64,000 nt of DNA from Melastoma dodecandrum. Lineage: Eukaryota; Streptophyta; Magnoliopsida; Myrtales; Melastomataceae. The notes under the pieces are model-generated. The model made no database searches and was not told the DNA's origin. It saw only the letters and a list, made by a program, of their open reading frames with translations. Shown piece by piece: positions 16,490 to 24,569 of this stretch. Made by a program: the position numbers and the translations under genes. The stretch covers positions 124,001 to 188,000 of the forward strand of contig JARUPY010000281.1 in NCBI GenBank assembly GCA_029817715.1. The letters are read 5' to 3'. Numbering within the stretch: the stretch's first letter is position 1; the number at the start of each line of letters is the position of its first letter.

Positions 16490-17269
16490 TCAAGCAGGCC
16501 GCAGCGCTTCGGCTTCGGCGATCATCCGCGTCACCAGCGCGGCGGCCGAGCGCTTGAGCGCCTCGGTGGTAGGGGCCAGCGCGGCTTCGACGCATCGCCG
16601 GAGGCTCTCGCCGACCTGGATCCCGGCCGCGTCGAAGACCGCCCGCCCAGCCGCGGCCCCGGCCGCCAGCCTGGCCGAGGCTTCGGCGATCGACATCACG
16701 AGATCGAGAGGCGTGCTGTCGGTCCCCGCCTCCCAGGTCGCGCCCACCGCCAGGGCGACGGCGGTCCCGGCCGAGGCCCCCATCGCCTGTTCGGCGGCCT
16801 CGTCGGCCACGTCCCAGAGGTCGCCGCCCGAGCCGACGCGGCCGAGCTCGTATCCATCGCCGTCGAGGCCGCGGAGGACGAGGCTCTCGCGCTCGACCGC
16901 GATGGCGGCTTCCAGGCCTGCGAGGCTCGCCCGGAGCAGGGTCTCCTGCCGCCGCGTATGGGTCGGGGCCAGGAGGAGATGCGAGGTGAAGACCTCGGCG
17001 AAACGGGGCAGGCCGGCCAGCCGCAGCCAGGCCGGAGTGTGGACGGCCAGGACCCAGCGGGCCGCCATGTCGCCGAGCCGCCGGACGACGGCGCGATGGT
17101 CCGGTGCCCCGGCGGCTCGCGCCAGCAGCGGGCGAGCCAGGGTCGCCCGCTCGTGTTCCGGGAGAGCCTCCATCCAGGTCTCGACCAGGAAGGCGATGAC
17201 CCAGGGCACCTCGGGTTTCCGCCCCGGCCGCTCCGGATCCACGGCGCTACGGGGACGCCGGACGGGCAT
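16490..17269 (-). CDS. Hypothetical helical protein, unknown
   Basis: A 259-residue, Ala/Leu-rich, mostly helical protein without signal peptide. A moderately hydrophobic Ala/Gly region (about 160-185, MGASAGTAVALAVGATW) may be a membrane-associated segment. The start overlaps the end of the upstream cysteine-rich secreted protein by 23 bp, so both could be translated from one message. No recognisable domain. Confidence 0.5.
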   Translation of the reverse strand: MPVRRPRSAVDPERPGRKPEVPWVIAFLVETWMEALPEHERATLARPLLARAAGAPDHRAVVRRLGDMAARWVLAVHTPAWLRLAGLPRFAEVFTSHLLLAPTHTRRQETLLRASLAGLEAAIAVERESLVLRGLDGDGYELGRVGSGGDLWDVADEAAEQAMGASAGTAVALAVGATWEAGTDSTPLDLVMSIAEASARLAAGAAAGRAVFDAAGIQVGESLRRCVEAALAPTTEALKRSAAALVTRMIAEAEALRPA

Positions 17270-17543
17270 GCCCGCGGCCGAGGCGGCGCAGTCTCGATAG
17301 GAGATCGTCGCTCCGGTCGACGTAGCCGATCGTCCGCGTCAGGGTCTCGGGCGAGCCGCCATGGTAGGCCGAGCAGGTCCCGTCGGGATAATACTGGCAA
17401 CCGCTCGATGTGTAGCATTGGCAGACGTAGCGATAACCGGCATTGTCGCATTGGATGTTGCCGACATCGCAGGCCCAGGCGGAACCCGCGCCGAAACCGG
17501 TGAGCATGGCCAGGACGGTGGCGCGGTTCAAGATCTTCGACAT
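17247..17543 (-). CDS. Small cysteine-rich secreted protein, unknown
   Basis: A 98-residue protein with a signal peptide (ATVLAMLTGFGAGSAWA, cleavage before CDVG). The mature part is short and cysteine-rich, six Cys within about 40 residues (CDVGNIQCDNAGYRYVCQCY, then SGCQYYPDGTC), a spacing that fits a disulphide-knotted domain. The C-terminal 30 residues are Arg-rich and may be an artefact of a late stop. Function unknown. Confidence 0.6.
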   Translation of the reverse strand: MSKILNRATVLAMLTGFGAGSAWACDVGNIQCDNAGYRYVCQCYTSSGCQYYPDGTCSAYHGGSPETLTRTIGYVDRSDDLLSRLRRLGRGHARPASP

Positions 17544-17627
17544 CGACGGACGTCTCCTGTTGGGGTCGGTAGGACTGTCGCCCGGGCCGGCGGCGCGGCC
17601 GGCCGCAGGGCCATCCAGGCCTGGCGG

Positions 17628-18269
17628 TCAGCCGAAGGCCGGGACCTCGTCGGGCCTCAGCGGACGATGTCCGGCAAGGAACCAATCCTCGTGATGCGTG
17701 GACTCGCCGTAGGCCAGCAGGCGCGCCCCGGCCCCGTCCCGGTGGAGGAGGGACCACACCACGACGTCGCCCTCGACATTCGAGTGCCTGCGGACGAGAT
17801 CGCCATGGCGGGCGGTGCAGGGCCGATGCCGAAGGTTGTTCGCGATGGACGACACGGGCTCGTGCCTCGGCGGCCAGGACAAGAGCGCGAATGGCGCGAC
17901 GACGTCGAGGATATCGGCCACGGCTTCCGCACGCCGGCCTGAAACGTCATAGACGGGTTCGCCGATGATCCGCGCCCGAACCAGGCGAAAGCCGCCGAGG
18001 TCCTCGGGATGGTCGTCGTAACCGTTGAGCGCGGCGCCGGGCGGATCGAACCTCGACCAGAACGGCACGCCCCGCGCGCCCACGAAGGGATAGGCCAGCC
18101 CGACCCGGACGGTGGTTCCAAGGGCGGGAGCGACGGCGAGGCCGTCGGGATGGGCGTCGTCGTGAAAGGTCACGCAGTCGCCATAGCCGGCCAGCGCGGC
18201 CCAGGGCTGGCCGGAACAGGTCGGCGGCTTCGGTTCATGGCCGCAGACGCAGCGTCCGAAGGAGATCAT
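17628..18269 (-). CDS. Unknown 213-residue protein, paralogue of 12675-13316
   Basis: Same length as its paralogue 4.3 kb away and similar over the whole length (MISFGRCVCGHEPKPP, QPWAALAGYGDCVTF, NGYDDHPEDLGGFRLVRARI, RHSNVEGDVVVWSLLHRDGA, GHRPLRPDEVPAFG). The shared N-terminal C-x-C and C-x-C-x-SG-like start could bind a metal, but this is only suggestive. Soluble, no signal peptide. The pair shows an old duplication within this accessory region. Function unknown. Confidence 0.72.
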   Translation of the reverse strand: MISFGRCVCGHEPKPPTCSGQPWAALAGYGDCVTFHDDAHPDGLAVAPALGTTVRVGLAYPFVGARGVPFWSRFDPPGAALNGYDDHPEDLGGFRLVRARIIGEPVYDVSGRRAEAVADILDVVAPFALLSWPPRHEPVSSIANNLRHRPCTARHGDLVRRHSNVEGDVVVWSLLHRDGAGARLLAYGESTHHEDWFLAGHRPLRPDEVPAFG

Positions 18270-18333
18270 GTCGGCGCCCTCCCCGGCCGCCCCGTCCCAC
18301 CGGGATCGCGGCGCCGCGCTGCCCGGTCCCCCG

Positions 18334-18756
18334 TCACTGGACCCGCATCCAGATGCGCCCGTCGTCGCCGACGATCCGGTCGTTGCCGCGGAACGACAGG
18401 TTCAGCGTGGTCTGCAGGCCCGGATAGGGGACCAGTTGCTGGGGCGCGGGGCCGCAGGATAGGCCCGCCGTGCACATCTGGCTCTCGCCGAACCTGATCA
18501 GCACCGTCGTGGGTCCTTGCAGGCGGTATTGCCCGAAGGTGCGGATCGTGCCGCCGGCCTGGCCGGGCTGCGGCGCTACGGCGAGTTCGGTGACCATCTC
18601 GCCATCGGGCGCGTAGGTGACGGTGGAGACGCTGCGCGGCGGCCCCATCGACGTCGTCTGCCACCCCCCGACGATCGGCGCTTCCTGTGCGGAGGCGCCC
18701 GAAGCCAGGACCATCCCGATCACGCCGAGGGCGATGCGACTTGCCATGGCGACCAT
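18334..18756 (-). CDS. Secreted small beta-rich protein, unknown
   Basis: A 140-residue protein with a signal peptide (MASRIALGVIGMVLASGASA, cleavage before QEAP). The mature part reads as beta strands: VGGWQTTSMGPPRSVSTVTY, TFGQYRLQGPTTVLIRF, TLNLSFRGNDRIVGDDGRIW, with one Cys pair (MCTAGLSCG). The pattern resembles lipocalin-like or DUF-type small barrels that evaluate GxW starts, but no specific family is assigned. Confidence 0.65.
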   Translation of the reverse strand: MVAMASRIALGVIGMVLASGASAQEAPIVGGWQTTSMGPPRSVSTVTYAPDGEMVTELAVAPQPGQAGGTIRTFGQYRLQGPTTVLIRFGESQMCTAGLSCGPAPQQLVPYPGLQTTLNLSFRGNDRIVGDDGRIWMRVQ

Positions 18757-18950
18757 CCCGTTGCCGCGACGCCCTCGGCGTCACGGCCTCAGATTGGATT
18801 GCGTCCGGACGGTGCGATACCCTCCGTTCAGAGGGTGCCGCCGATCCCCGCCGCATGTCTTCATCGCCGGGCGACCGGGAGCCGCGTCCTGCCGCGCCGC
18901 GCCGTCGCCAGGAGTGACCCGGAAATGAGCGTCCGCAGGGGGAGGAGATC

Positions 18951-19463
18951 GTGATCTCGCGTCGGGCCTGGGACGACCGGACCTGCGGAGGCGGCCGGGC
19001 GCTGTCGGCGGCGGCCATCGCGGTTCTCGGCCTCGCCGGCTCCGCGGCGGCCCGCGGAACCCTCGACTACGGGTCCCGGGCCGGCATGGAGGTCGACATC
19101 GTGTCGGCCTCGGGCCTCGACACCGCCAGGGCGATCGTCCGGATCCGGCACAGCCGCCGCAACGCCGTCGCCTTCTGCCGCGAGGACGTGGGAAAGATCA
19201 CCCCGGCCTGCATCCGGGACGAACTGGCGGTGCCGCTGGAGAGCAAGGTCACGGCGAACTGCCTGACGGGGCGGTTCACGACGCCGTCCGGCGGGCGATA
19301 CCGCTTCGCGGGACCGTCCGCGGCCCGGATCCCGATCGCCAAATACAGGATCGTCGATCTGTCGACGGGCGTCGCGGCCGATGGGACGAGCGCCAGCGGG
19401 TATTCCACCAACCTGTCGATCTACAGAACCCTGTGCCCGACCCATGCGCCCGCCGACGAGTGA
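18951..19463 (+). CDS. Secreted protein, unknown
   Basis: A 170-residue protein with a GTG start, set by a strong GGGGGAGGAG site 5 bases upstream. Signal-like segment ALSAAAIAVLGLAGSAAARG, then a mature domain with four cysteines (FCREDVG, ACIRDE, NCLTGRF, LCPTHA) that may form two disulphides. It overlaps the LuxR gene start by 20 bp, so the two are probably one transcript. No family recognised. Confidence 0.65.
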   Translation: MISRRAWDDRTCGGGRALSAAAIAVLGLAGSAAARGTLDYGSRAGMEVDIVSASGLDTARAIVRIRHSRRNAVAFCREDVGKITPACIRDELAVPLESKVTANCLTGRFTTPSGGRYRFAGPSAARIPIAKYRIVDLSTGVAADGTSASGYSTNLSIYRTLCPTHAPADE

Positions 19464-20220
19464 CGGCGCCGGCCCGGCCTCCCCTCCCGTGCCGTCGTCC
19501 TGGGCGGCGGCCGCGGACTACCTGGAGCGCCAGGACCGAAGCGCCGGGGACACAGCCAGTCTGGTCGCGTCGTTCAAGACCTTCGTCGCCCCTTTCGGCG
19601 TCGATACTTTCGCCTGCGGCAAGCTCCACCTGGCCGACCGCCGCCTGAGTGCGTTCTTCGTCATCGACTGGCCCGCCGACTGGCGCGACTTCTACATCAG
19701 GTCGGGTTTCATCGACCGCGACCCGCTGCTCGACCACCTTGGCCGGACCACGGCGGCCTTCACCTGGTCGGAGCTGCGCCGCGCGCGCCTCCTCACCCGG
19801 GCCGGCACCGAGGCGCTGCGCGGGGCCGCCGAGCAAGGCTGGAGCGAAGGCCTCGTGATCCCGGTCGAGACCGGCTCGCCCGTGATCGGCCTCATCAGCC
19901 TCGTCGCCCGGCGCGAGGACTTCACGGCCGAGGAGCGGACCATCCTGACGCTGGTCGGCGCCCATTTCTATCAGCGCGCCAAGGACCTGGCCCTCGCCAG
20001 GGGCCATGCGGTCGCGCCCGCCGGCCTGACGCCGCGCGAGATCACCTGCCTTCAGCGGGTCGCGCTCGGCCTGTCGGACCGGCGGATCGGGGAGGACCTC
20101 GGCATTTCGGCCGCCACGGCCCACGAACACGTCGAGAGCGCCAAGAAGAAGCTCAACGCGACGACGCGCTCGGCCATGGTCGCCATGGCGATCGCCCTGG
20201 CGATCATCCGGCCGCTGTGA
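19444..20220 (+). CDS. LuxR-type regulator with autoinducer-binding domain
   Basis: A 258-residue quorum-sensing type regulator. The N-terminal domain has the conserved acyl-homoserine-lactone receptor positions: WRDFYIRSGFIDRDPLL (Trp, Tyr and Asp of the ligand pocket), then FTWSEL (second Trp). The C-terminal HTH is complete: LTPREITCLQRVALGLSDRR, LGISAATAHEHVESAKKKLN. No luxI-type synthase is in the window, so it may be a LuxR solo. Start taken at ATG 19444, inside the end of the preceding secreted-protein gene. Confidence 0.88.
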   Translation: MRPPTSDGAGPASPPVPSSWAAAADYLERQDRSAGDTASLVASFKTFVAPFGVDTFACGKLHLADRRLSAFFVIDWPADWRDFYIRSGFIDRDPLLDHLGRTTAAFTWSELRRARLLTRAGTEALRGAAEQGWSEGLVIPVETGSPVIGLISLVARREDFTAEERTILTLVGAHFYQRAKDLALARGHAVAPAGLTPREITCLQRVALGLSDRRIGEDLGISAATAHEHVESAKKKLNATTRSAMVAMAIALAIIRPL

Positions 20221-20272
20221 CGCCGTCCTCGACGACGCCACCGCGTCGCCCTGAAACCCATCGGACCCCGCC

Positions 20273-21052
20273 ATGACATCCCAGGACATCTCCGCCAAGA
20301 TGCAGGTCGCCTGCCCGCACTGCGGCGCCGACGCCGATCCATATGCTCCCGCCTGCGGCGCCTGCGGCGGGGATCTCCCCGAGCGGGGGGCCGGCGGCTC
20401 CGCCCAGCATGCCGTTCCGGCCCGGACCTCCTCGCTCTGGTCGGCGACGGAAGAGGCCGAATGCGCGGTCGATGTCGCGACCGCGCTGGCCAGGGCCCGT
20501 CACGTCATGACCCGACTCGGCGGCACGGCCGGCACGCCATCGCCGAACAGGCTCGACGGCAAGGTCTACGACAAATCCGGCTACAATCTCTGGCTTCCCG
20601 TCCGCTACGACGTCACCGTGTCGGCGGTCCCCGTCTCCGGGCGGCGGACGTCCGTTCGGGTGAGAGCCACGCTCGACGCGGGCGGGAGCCTCGCCAACAT
20701 CCTGACGATCGTCGCGGTGCTGCTCGTCATCCTGTTCACGGCGGGATTGGTCTGCGTCCTGATCGCCCTCGTCTCGATCCCGGCGCAGAAGCAACTCGCC
20801 GCCAAGGTCGCGCGGCAGTTCCTGCCGACCGGGTCGGAGGCCGCTGCAGCGACACCCGATCGGGCCCCGCCGTCCCCGTCGCAGGTGCCCCGGGGCGCCG
20901 CTCCGGGCCCGGCGACACGGGGCGACGCGGGACCGGTCGGCACGGGCGACGCCTTCGCCGACATCAGGCGGCTCGCGGAACTGCGCGACATGGGTGCCAT
21001 TTCGAGCGAGGACTTCGACGCCAAGAAAGCCGAACTCCTCAGGAAGATCTGA
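20273..21052 (+). CDS. Zinc-ribbon, TM and SHOCT-domain protein
   Basis: A 259-residue protein of modular build. Residues 14-34 form a zinc ribbon (CPHCGADADPYAPACGACGG). A beta-rich central part (about 60-145, SGYNLWLPVRYDVTV) is followed by one TM helix pair (about 143-170, NILTIVAVLLVILFTAGLVC) and a Pro-rich linker. The last 30 residues are a SHOCT motif, FADIRRLAELRDMGAISSED FDAKKAELL. Such proteins are common but unassigned; SHOCT is thought to mediate oligomerisation. Confidence 0.75.
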   Translation: MTSQDISAKMQVACPHCGADADPYAPACGACGGDLPERGAGGSAQHAVPARTSSLWSATEEAECAVDVATALARARHVMTRLGGTAGTPSPNRLDGKVYDKSGYNLWLPVRYDVTVSAVPVSGRRTSVRVRATLDAGGSLANILTIVAVLLVILFTAGLVCVLIALVSIPAQKQLAAKVARQFLPTGSEAAAATPDRAPPSPSQVPRGAAPGPATRGDAGPVGTGDAFADIRRLAELRDMGAISSEDFDAKKAELLRKI

Positions 21053-21118
21053 ACCGCGTCGCGCGGTCGGCCGCGGATCGTGGAGGAGCGAAACCATCGT
21101 GGCGGCCTCTTCCGCGCC

Positions 21119-21709
21119 TCACATATACGCCGCCAGCGTCTTCGCGGCCTCGGCGGGCTTGTCGAGGTCGGGGTTGAAGGATTCGACGAACTGGCCCTGG
21201 CGGTCCATGAGGTAGACGACGCCCGTATGGTCGACGCTGTAATCCCCGTCCCCGGTCGGCACCTTCTTGGCATAGACCCGGTAGGCCCGCGCCACGGCGT
21301 CGATCTGGGCCTGGCTGCCCGTCAGGCCCACGATGCGGGGATCGAAGCTCGACACGTAGTCCTTCATCACCGCCGGCGTGTCGCGCGCGGGATCGAGCGT
21401 GATGAACAGCGCCCGCACGGGCTTGCCGGGGCCGAGCGCCCGCAGCGTGTCGGAGATGGAATTCAGCGTCGTCGGGCAGATGTCGGGGCAATGGGTATAG
21501 CCGAAGAATACCAGCAGCGGCTCGCCCGCGTAGTCGGCCTGGGTCACGGTCTTCCCGTCGCCGTCCACCAGCGTGAAGGGCCCGCCGATCCCGGCGGCGG
21601 CCGGGACCGCCCGGGTGGCGTTCTGCGCCACGAAGGCGCCCAGCACGACGAGGACGCCGAGCGCCGCGCCGAGCAGCGGCAGGAGCGTGCGGCGGGTGGC
21701 GAGCGGCAT
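21119..21709 (-). CDS. SCO1/SenC-family copper chaperone/thioredoxin-like protein
   Basis: A 196-residue membrane-anchored periplasmic protein. An N-terminal TM/signal anchor (LLPLLGAALGVLVVLGAFVA) precedes a thioredoxin-like fold. Copper ligands of Sco proteins are present: GYTHCPDICPTTL (C-x-x-x-C) and the distal histidine in DYSVDHTGVVYLMD. FITLDPARDTPAVMKDYVSS is also typical. The role is assembly of the CuA site of cytochrome oxidase or periplasmic thiol/copper handling. No oxidase genes are adjacent. Confidence 0.93.
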   Translation of the reverse strand: MPLATRRTLLPLLGAALGVLVVLGAFVAQNATRAVPAAAGIGGPFTLVDGDGKTVTQADYAGEPLLVFFGYTHCPDICPTTLNSISDTLRALGPGKPVRALFITLDPARDTPAVMKDYVSSFDPRIVGLTGSQAQIDAVARAYRVYAKKVPTGDGDYSVDHTGVVYLMDRQGQFVESFNPDLDKPAEAAKTLAAYM

Positions 21710-21923
21710 GGCGGCGGTCTCCGGAGCATTCGGCGCCGGTCATGCCACGCGACGAGGGCGATGGCGAGGCTCCCGCCGTCAGCCCCGGTAAGCTGGACGC
21801 TGACGCCCGACCGATGCAGCGCCGCCGCTCATTTTTTCGACAGAGCTGCATGTTGAGACGCTGAGCCTAACGCATATCGCCCGAATCGTACTAAGAGTTA
21901 CAGAAGATATGCCGGGTCGATCT

Positions 21924-21955
21924 CTATGTTATAAGTAATCATGCATTTAACATAG
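21924..21955. promoter_or_regulatory. Inverted repeat upstream of low-GC orphan gene
   Basis: CTATGTTA (21924-21931) and its exact complement TAACATAG (21948-21955) flank 16 AT-rich bases, 56 bp before the ATG of the orphan gene at 22012. It could be an operator or a small hairpin. No more can be said. Confidence 0.35.
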
Positions 21956-22011
21956 ATGATCGCGGGATCATCGGCCGTACGCGATGCTATCGTCCCAGTT
22001 AAAGGAAAAAA

Positions 22012-22632
22012 ATGCCAGCATATGTAAATGGAGCCGTTGAGCTTATGGCTCTTTATGGCAAGCCGAAGAGGCTGCATGAATTCTTCAAGTGGTCGCGCCG
22101 AAACCACAGCGCTAATGAGTTCTGCTGCTATTATCTCATGGCAGCCTTTGCCGAAGCACCATCGTCAAAGAAAGCAGAATTTATCATAGAAAATTGGATC
22201 GCGACTTCTACAGGAAATCACGGCGTCTTTACTGACGAATTTAATATACCGGCTAAACTGATGAAGGTGAAAGATATCAACGAAAAAATAGTCAGGCATC
22301 TCAACAGAGAAGAGTATGCAGATGAGTTCAGAAAGATGTACACGCCGCACACTTGGCACTCATGGGTGCCTGTCCATGAAGTGAACAGCACCCGACTACA
22401 CGTAAATATCGCAAATCATGCTCGCGGTCAGCTCTCACCAGACCCGGATCTTTTTAAGGAACTCCATACCGAAGTGGCCGCGACCGTACAAGGAGCTTAT
22501 GCGGATTTCACAAAAGGCGTGAATCTACAGGGATCAGCTGCCGGTTCCACCAAATACGGCAAAGGAGTTTTCGGCTTCCAAAAGGCACTTGTCGAAGCAG
22601 GATTTAATCCGATCGCACTAGGCATATGGTAA
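22012..22632 (+). CDS. Orphan low-GC protein, unknown
   Basis: A 206-residue soluble protein, MPAYVNGAVELMALYGKPKR, with an AAAGGA ribosome site just upstream. Codon use is AT-rich (many AAA, GAA, ATA and TTT codons), unlike its neighbours, and it is flanked by AT-rich DNA and an integrase remnant: a transferred cargo gene. No TM or signal peptide. It has an early cysteine pair (FCCYYLM) and a Gly-rich C-terminal end (GSAAGSTKYGKGVFGF). I do not recognise a family; function unknown. Confidence 0.65.
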   Translation: MPAYVNGAVELMALYGKPKRLHEFFKWSRRNHSANEFCCYYLMAAFAEAPSSKKAEFIIENWIATSTGNHGVFTDEFNIPAKLMKVKDINEKIVRHLNREEYADEFRKMYTPHTWHSWVPVHEVNSTRLHVNIANHARGQLSPDPDLFKELHTEVAATVQGAYADFTKGVNLQGSAAGSTKYGKGVFGFQKALVEAGFNPIALGIW

Positions 22633-22900
22633 TAGTTACATTCGAATAGGTACCTTGGAATTCGACTGTGAAAAACTCGTACTAATTTATTGATTTCAGT
22701 CTCGATAAATTATATATATATTGACATTGAAGATATTATCTCCGATCACATTTAACAACGGCTTGTAATGATTCACGATCGGTCAAAATTATCCAATCGC
22801 GTGAAGATAATTGCAAAATCAGAAAGCTAGAACTGGCGGCGCGGGCCATCTATCACACGGCTTCCGTTTGGCTCATTCGCGCGTGGCCTTCCAGCTCCGC

Positions 22901-23033
22901 CGTCATGGCGAGGAGCGCGAGCGACGACGCCATCCAGAACGACGGTTCCGGATGGATCCGGCGCGGGATGCCGTCCCCCGCGCTGTCGGAGGCTCCCGCC
23001 GGCTGGACCCGAGTCGCTGCGCTCGCGATGACG
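22901..23033. repeat. Dispersed palindromic repeat, copy A
   Basis: Left end CGTCATGGCGAGGAGCG with a CGCCATCCAG inner end, right end CTGGACCC...GCTCGCGATGACG, imperfect inverted arms of about 35 bp around an 65-bp loop. It matches the element at 63491-63622 and the GTCATTGCGAG...GCAATCCAG repeat family scattered through Rhizobiales genomes. Confidence 0.75.
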
Positions 23034-23145
23034 GCGCAAGGGGGCGGCGGTGCCGGACGGACGCGGGAGGCGGTCGCAAGACGAACTCATCATCCGGAAA
23101 CCGTATCAGTGGTATGGTCAAGGACCGCAGGGCAGACCGCTCCGG

Positions 23146-23313
23146 TTCGGCCCCTACGGCAATTTGTCCATGACGCTTACGAGCTTCCGTGGGGTCCTTC
23201 GTGCCCAACGTTCGCTTTTCTCCCCACTTGCCTGCAGCCGCCCGAAGATCGCGCGGGACGGCTCTGCGGAAATACCAGACGCCCGTCCTGGGGGACTTGA
23301 AGGGACGGCTCAT
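23146..23313 (-). pseudogene. Tyrosine recombinase, N-terminal remnant
   Basis: From ATG 23313 the frame reads MSRPFKSPRTGVWYFRRAVP, then DLRAAAGKWGEKRTLGTKDP and EARKRHGQIA. This is the N-terminal arm (DUF6538-like) of phage/island tyrosine integrases. After about 56 residues it dissolves into the dispersed repeat; the core-binding and catalytic RHRY domains are missing. Together with the AT-rich orphan gene this marks a decayed genomic island. Confidence 0.72.
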
Positions 23314-23426
23314 TCTCAGGACCATTCGTACCACCCGTTTGTACCACCCGGGTCGTCACAAGGCTCCGCTTGAGCTGGATTCACCCCTTCTCGCAGCACG
23401 GCCTTCAGGCCCCGCTCTCCTCCCAC

Positions 23427-24515
23427 TCACCCCCCGTAGGGCCGGCCCACCAGCCGCGAGATCACCTGCGCGGTATAGTCGACCATGGGCACCACCCGGG
23501 CGTAATTGAGGCGCGTGGGCCCGATGATGCCGAGCACGCCCACGATGCGCTGCTGCCCGTCGCGGAACGGGGCCGCCACCATGGAGGAGCCCGAGAGCGA
23601 GAAAAGCTTGTTCTCGGCCCCGATGAAGATCCGCACCCCCTCGCCGGTCTCGGCGCGGTTGAGGAGGTCGATCACGTCGGTCTTGGTTTCGAGGTCGGCG
23701 AAGAGCAGGCGGATGCGCTCGATGTCGGCCAGCGCCGTGAGGTCGTCGAGGAGGTTGGCCTGGCCGCGCACGATGAGCTGGCGCGCGCCCCCGAGCCCCG
23801 CCCAGCCGGCGAGCCCGGCCTCGACGAGCCGCGCCGTCAACTGGTCGAGCTCGCCCTGGGCGTCGCTCCGCTCCGCCTCGATCTCGGCCCGCACCTCCAT
23901 CAGGGTCCGGCCGCGGATGCGGGCGTTGAGGTAGTTGCCGGCCTCGACCAGCGCCGAGGGCGGCAGGCCGGGCGGCGTCATCACCACGCGGTTCTCGACC
24001 GACCCGTCCTCGGCGACCAGGATCGCCAGGGCGCGCTCGGGTTCGAGCCGCACGAATTCGATGTGTTTCAACCGGGCATTGCCCTTGCCGGTGACCACGA
24101 CGCCGGCGCCGCGCGTCAGGCCCGACAGCAGGCTCGAGGCCTCGACGAGGGCGTTCTCCAGCGTCCGGTCCTTGGAGGCGGCGCGCAGGTCGGCCTCGAT
24201 GCGGCGCCGCTCGGCCTCCCCGATGTCGCCGATCTCGAGCAGGGCATCGACGAAGAAACGCAGGCCGAGCTGCGTCGGGAGCCGGCCCGCGCTCGTGTGG
24301 GGCGCGAAGACGAGGCCGAGTTCCTCGAGGTCCTGCATGACGTTGCGGACCGAGGCGGGCGACAGCGCCATGGGCAGGATGCGCGACAGGTGCCGCGAGC
24401 CCACCGGCTCCCCGGTGCGCAGGTAGCTGTCGACGATGCGCCGGAAGATCTCCCGGGAGCGCTCGTTCAGCGCCGCGAGCACGCCGGCCGTGGAGGCGTC
24501 GATCATCGGAGTCAT
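23427..24515 (-). CDS. hrcA: Heat-inducible transcription repressor HrcA
   Basis: A 362-residue repressor of groESL/dnaK-type heat-shock genes through the CIRCE operator. N-terminal winged helix: [20 protein letters not shown] and [20 protein letters not shown], followed by the conserved [19 protein letters not shown]. The C-terminal domain ends [31 protein letters not shown], the HrcA signature. I prefer the ATG giving MTPMIDAS, though it lacks a clear ribosome site. grpE, the common partner, is not visible at the 3' side; its place is taken by the island remnant. Confidence 0.97.
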   Translation of the reverse strand: MTPMIDASTAGVLAALNERSREIFRRIVDSYLRTGEPVGSRHLSRILPMALSPASVRNVMQDLEELGLVFAPHTSAGRLPTQLGLRFFVDALLEIGDIGEAERRRIEADLRAASKDRTLENALVEASSLLSGLTRGAGVVVTGKGNARLKHIEFVRLEPERALAILVAEDGSVENRVVMTPPGLPPSALVEAGNYLNARIRGRTLMEVRAEIEAERSDAQGELDQLTARLVEAGLAGWAGLGGARQLIVRGQANLLDDLTALADIERIRLLFADLETKTDVIDLLNRAETGEGVRIFIGAENKLFSLSGSSMVAAPFRDGQQRIVGVLGIIGPTRLNYARVVPMVDYTAQVISRLVGRPYGG

Positions 24516-24569
24516 GGGAAAGATGATGGGACCTCGCGCCGGCGCTGGCAAGCGGGAGCGCCGGCGGCC

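Larger units (their letters stand above)
22633..23426. other. Island remnant without intact gene
   Basis: About 790 bp without an intact gene. 22633-22830 is AT-rich with no ORF. 22901-23033 is a dispersed palindromic repeat. 23146-23313 is the front of a tyrosine integrase. 23314-23426 holds a short direct repeat, GTACCACCC, twice (near 23329 and 23341) and the end of hrcA. It looks like the scar of an integrated element. Confidence 0.55.
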
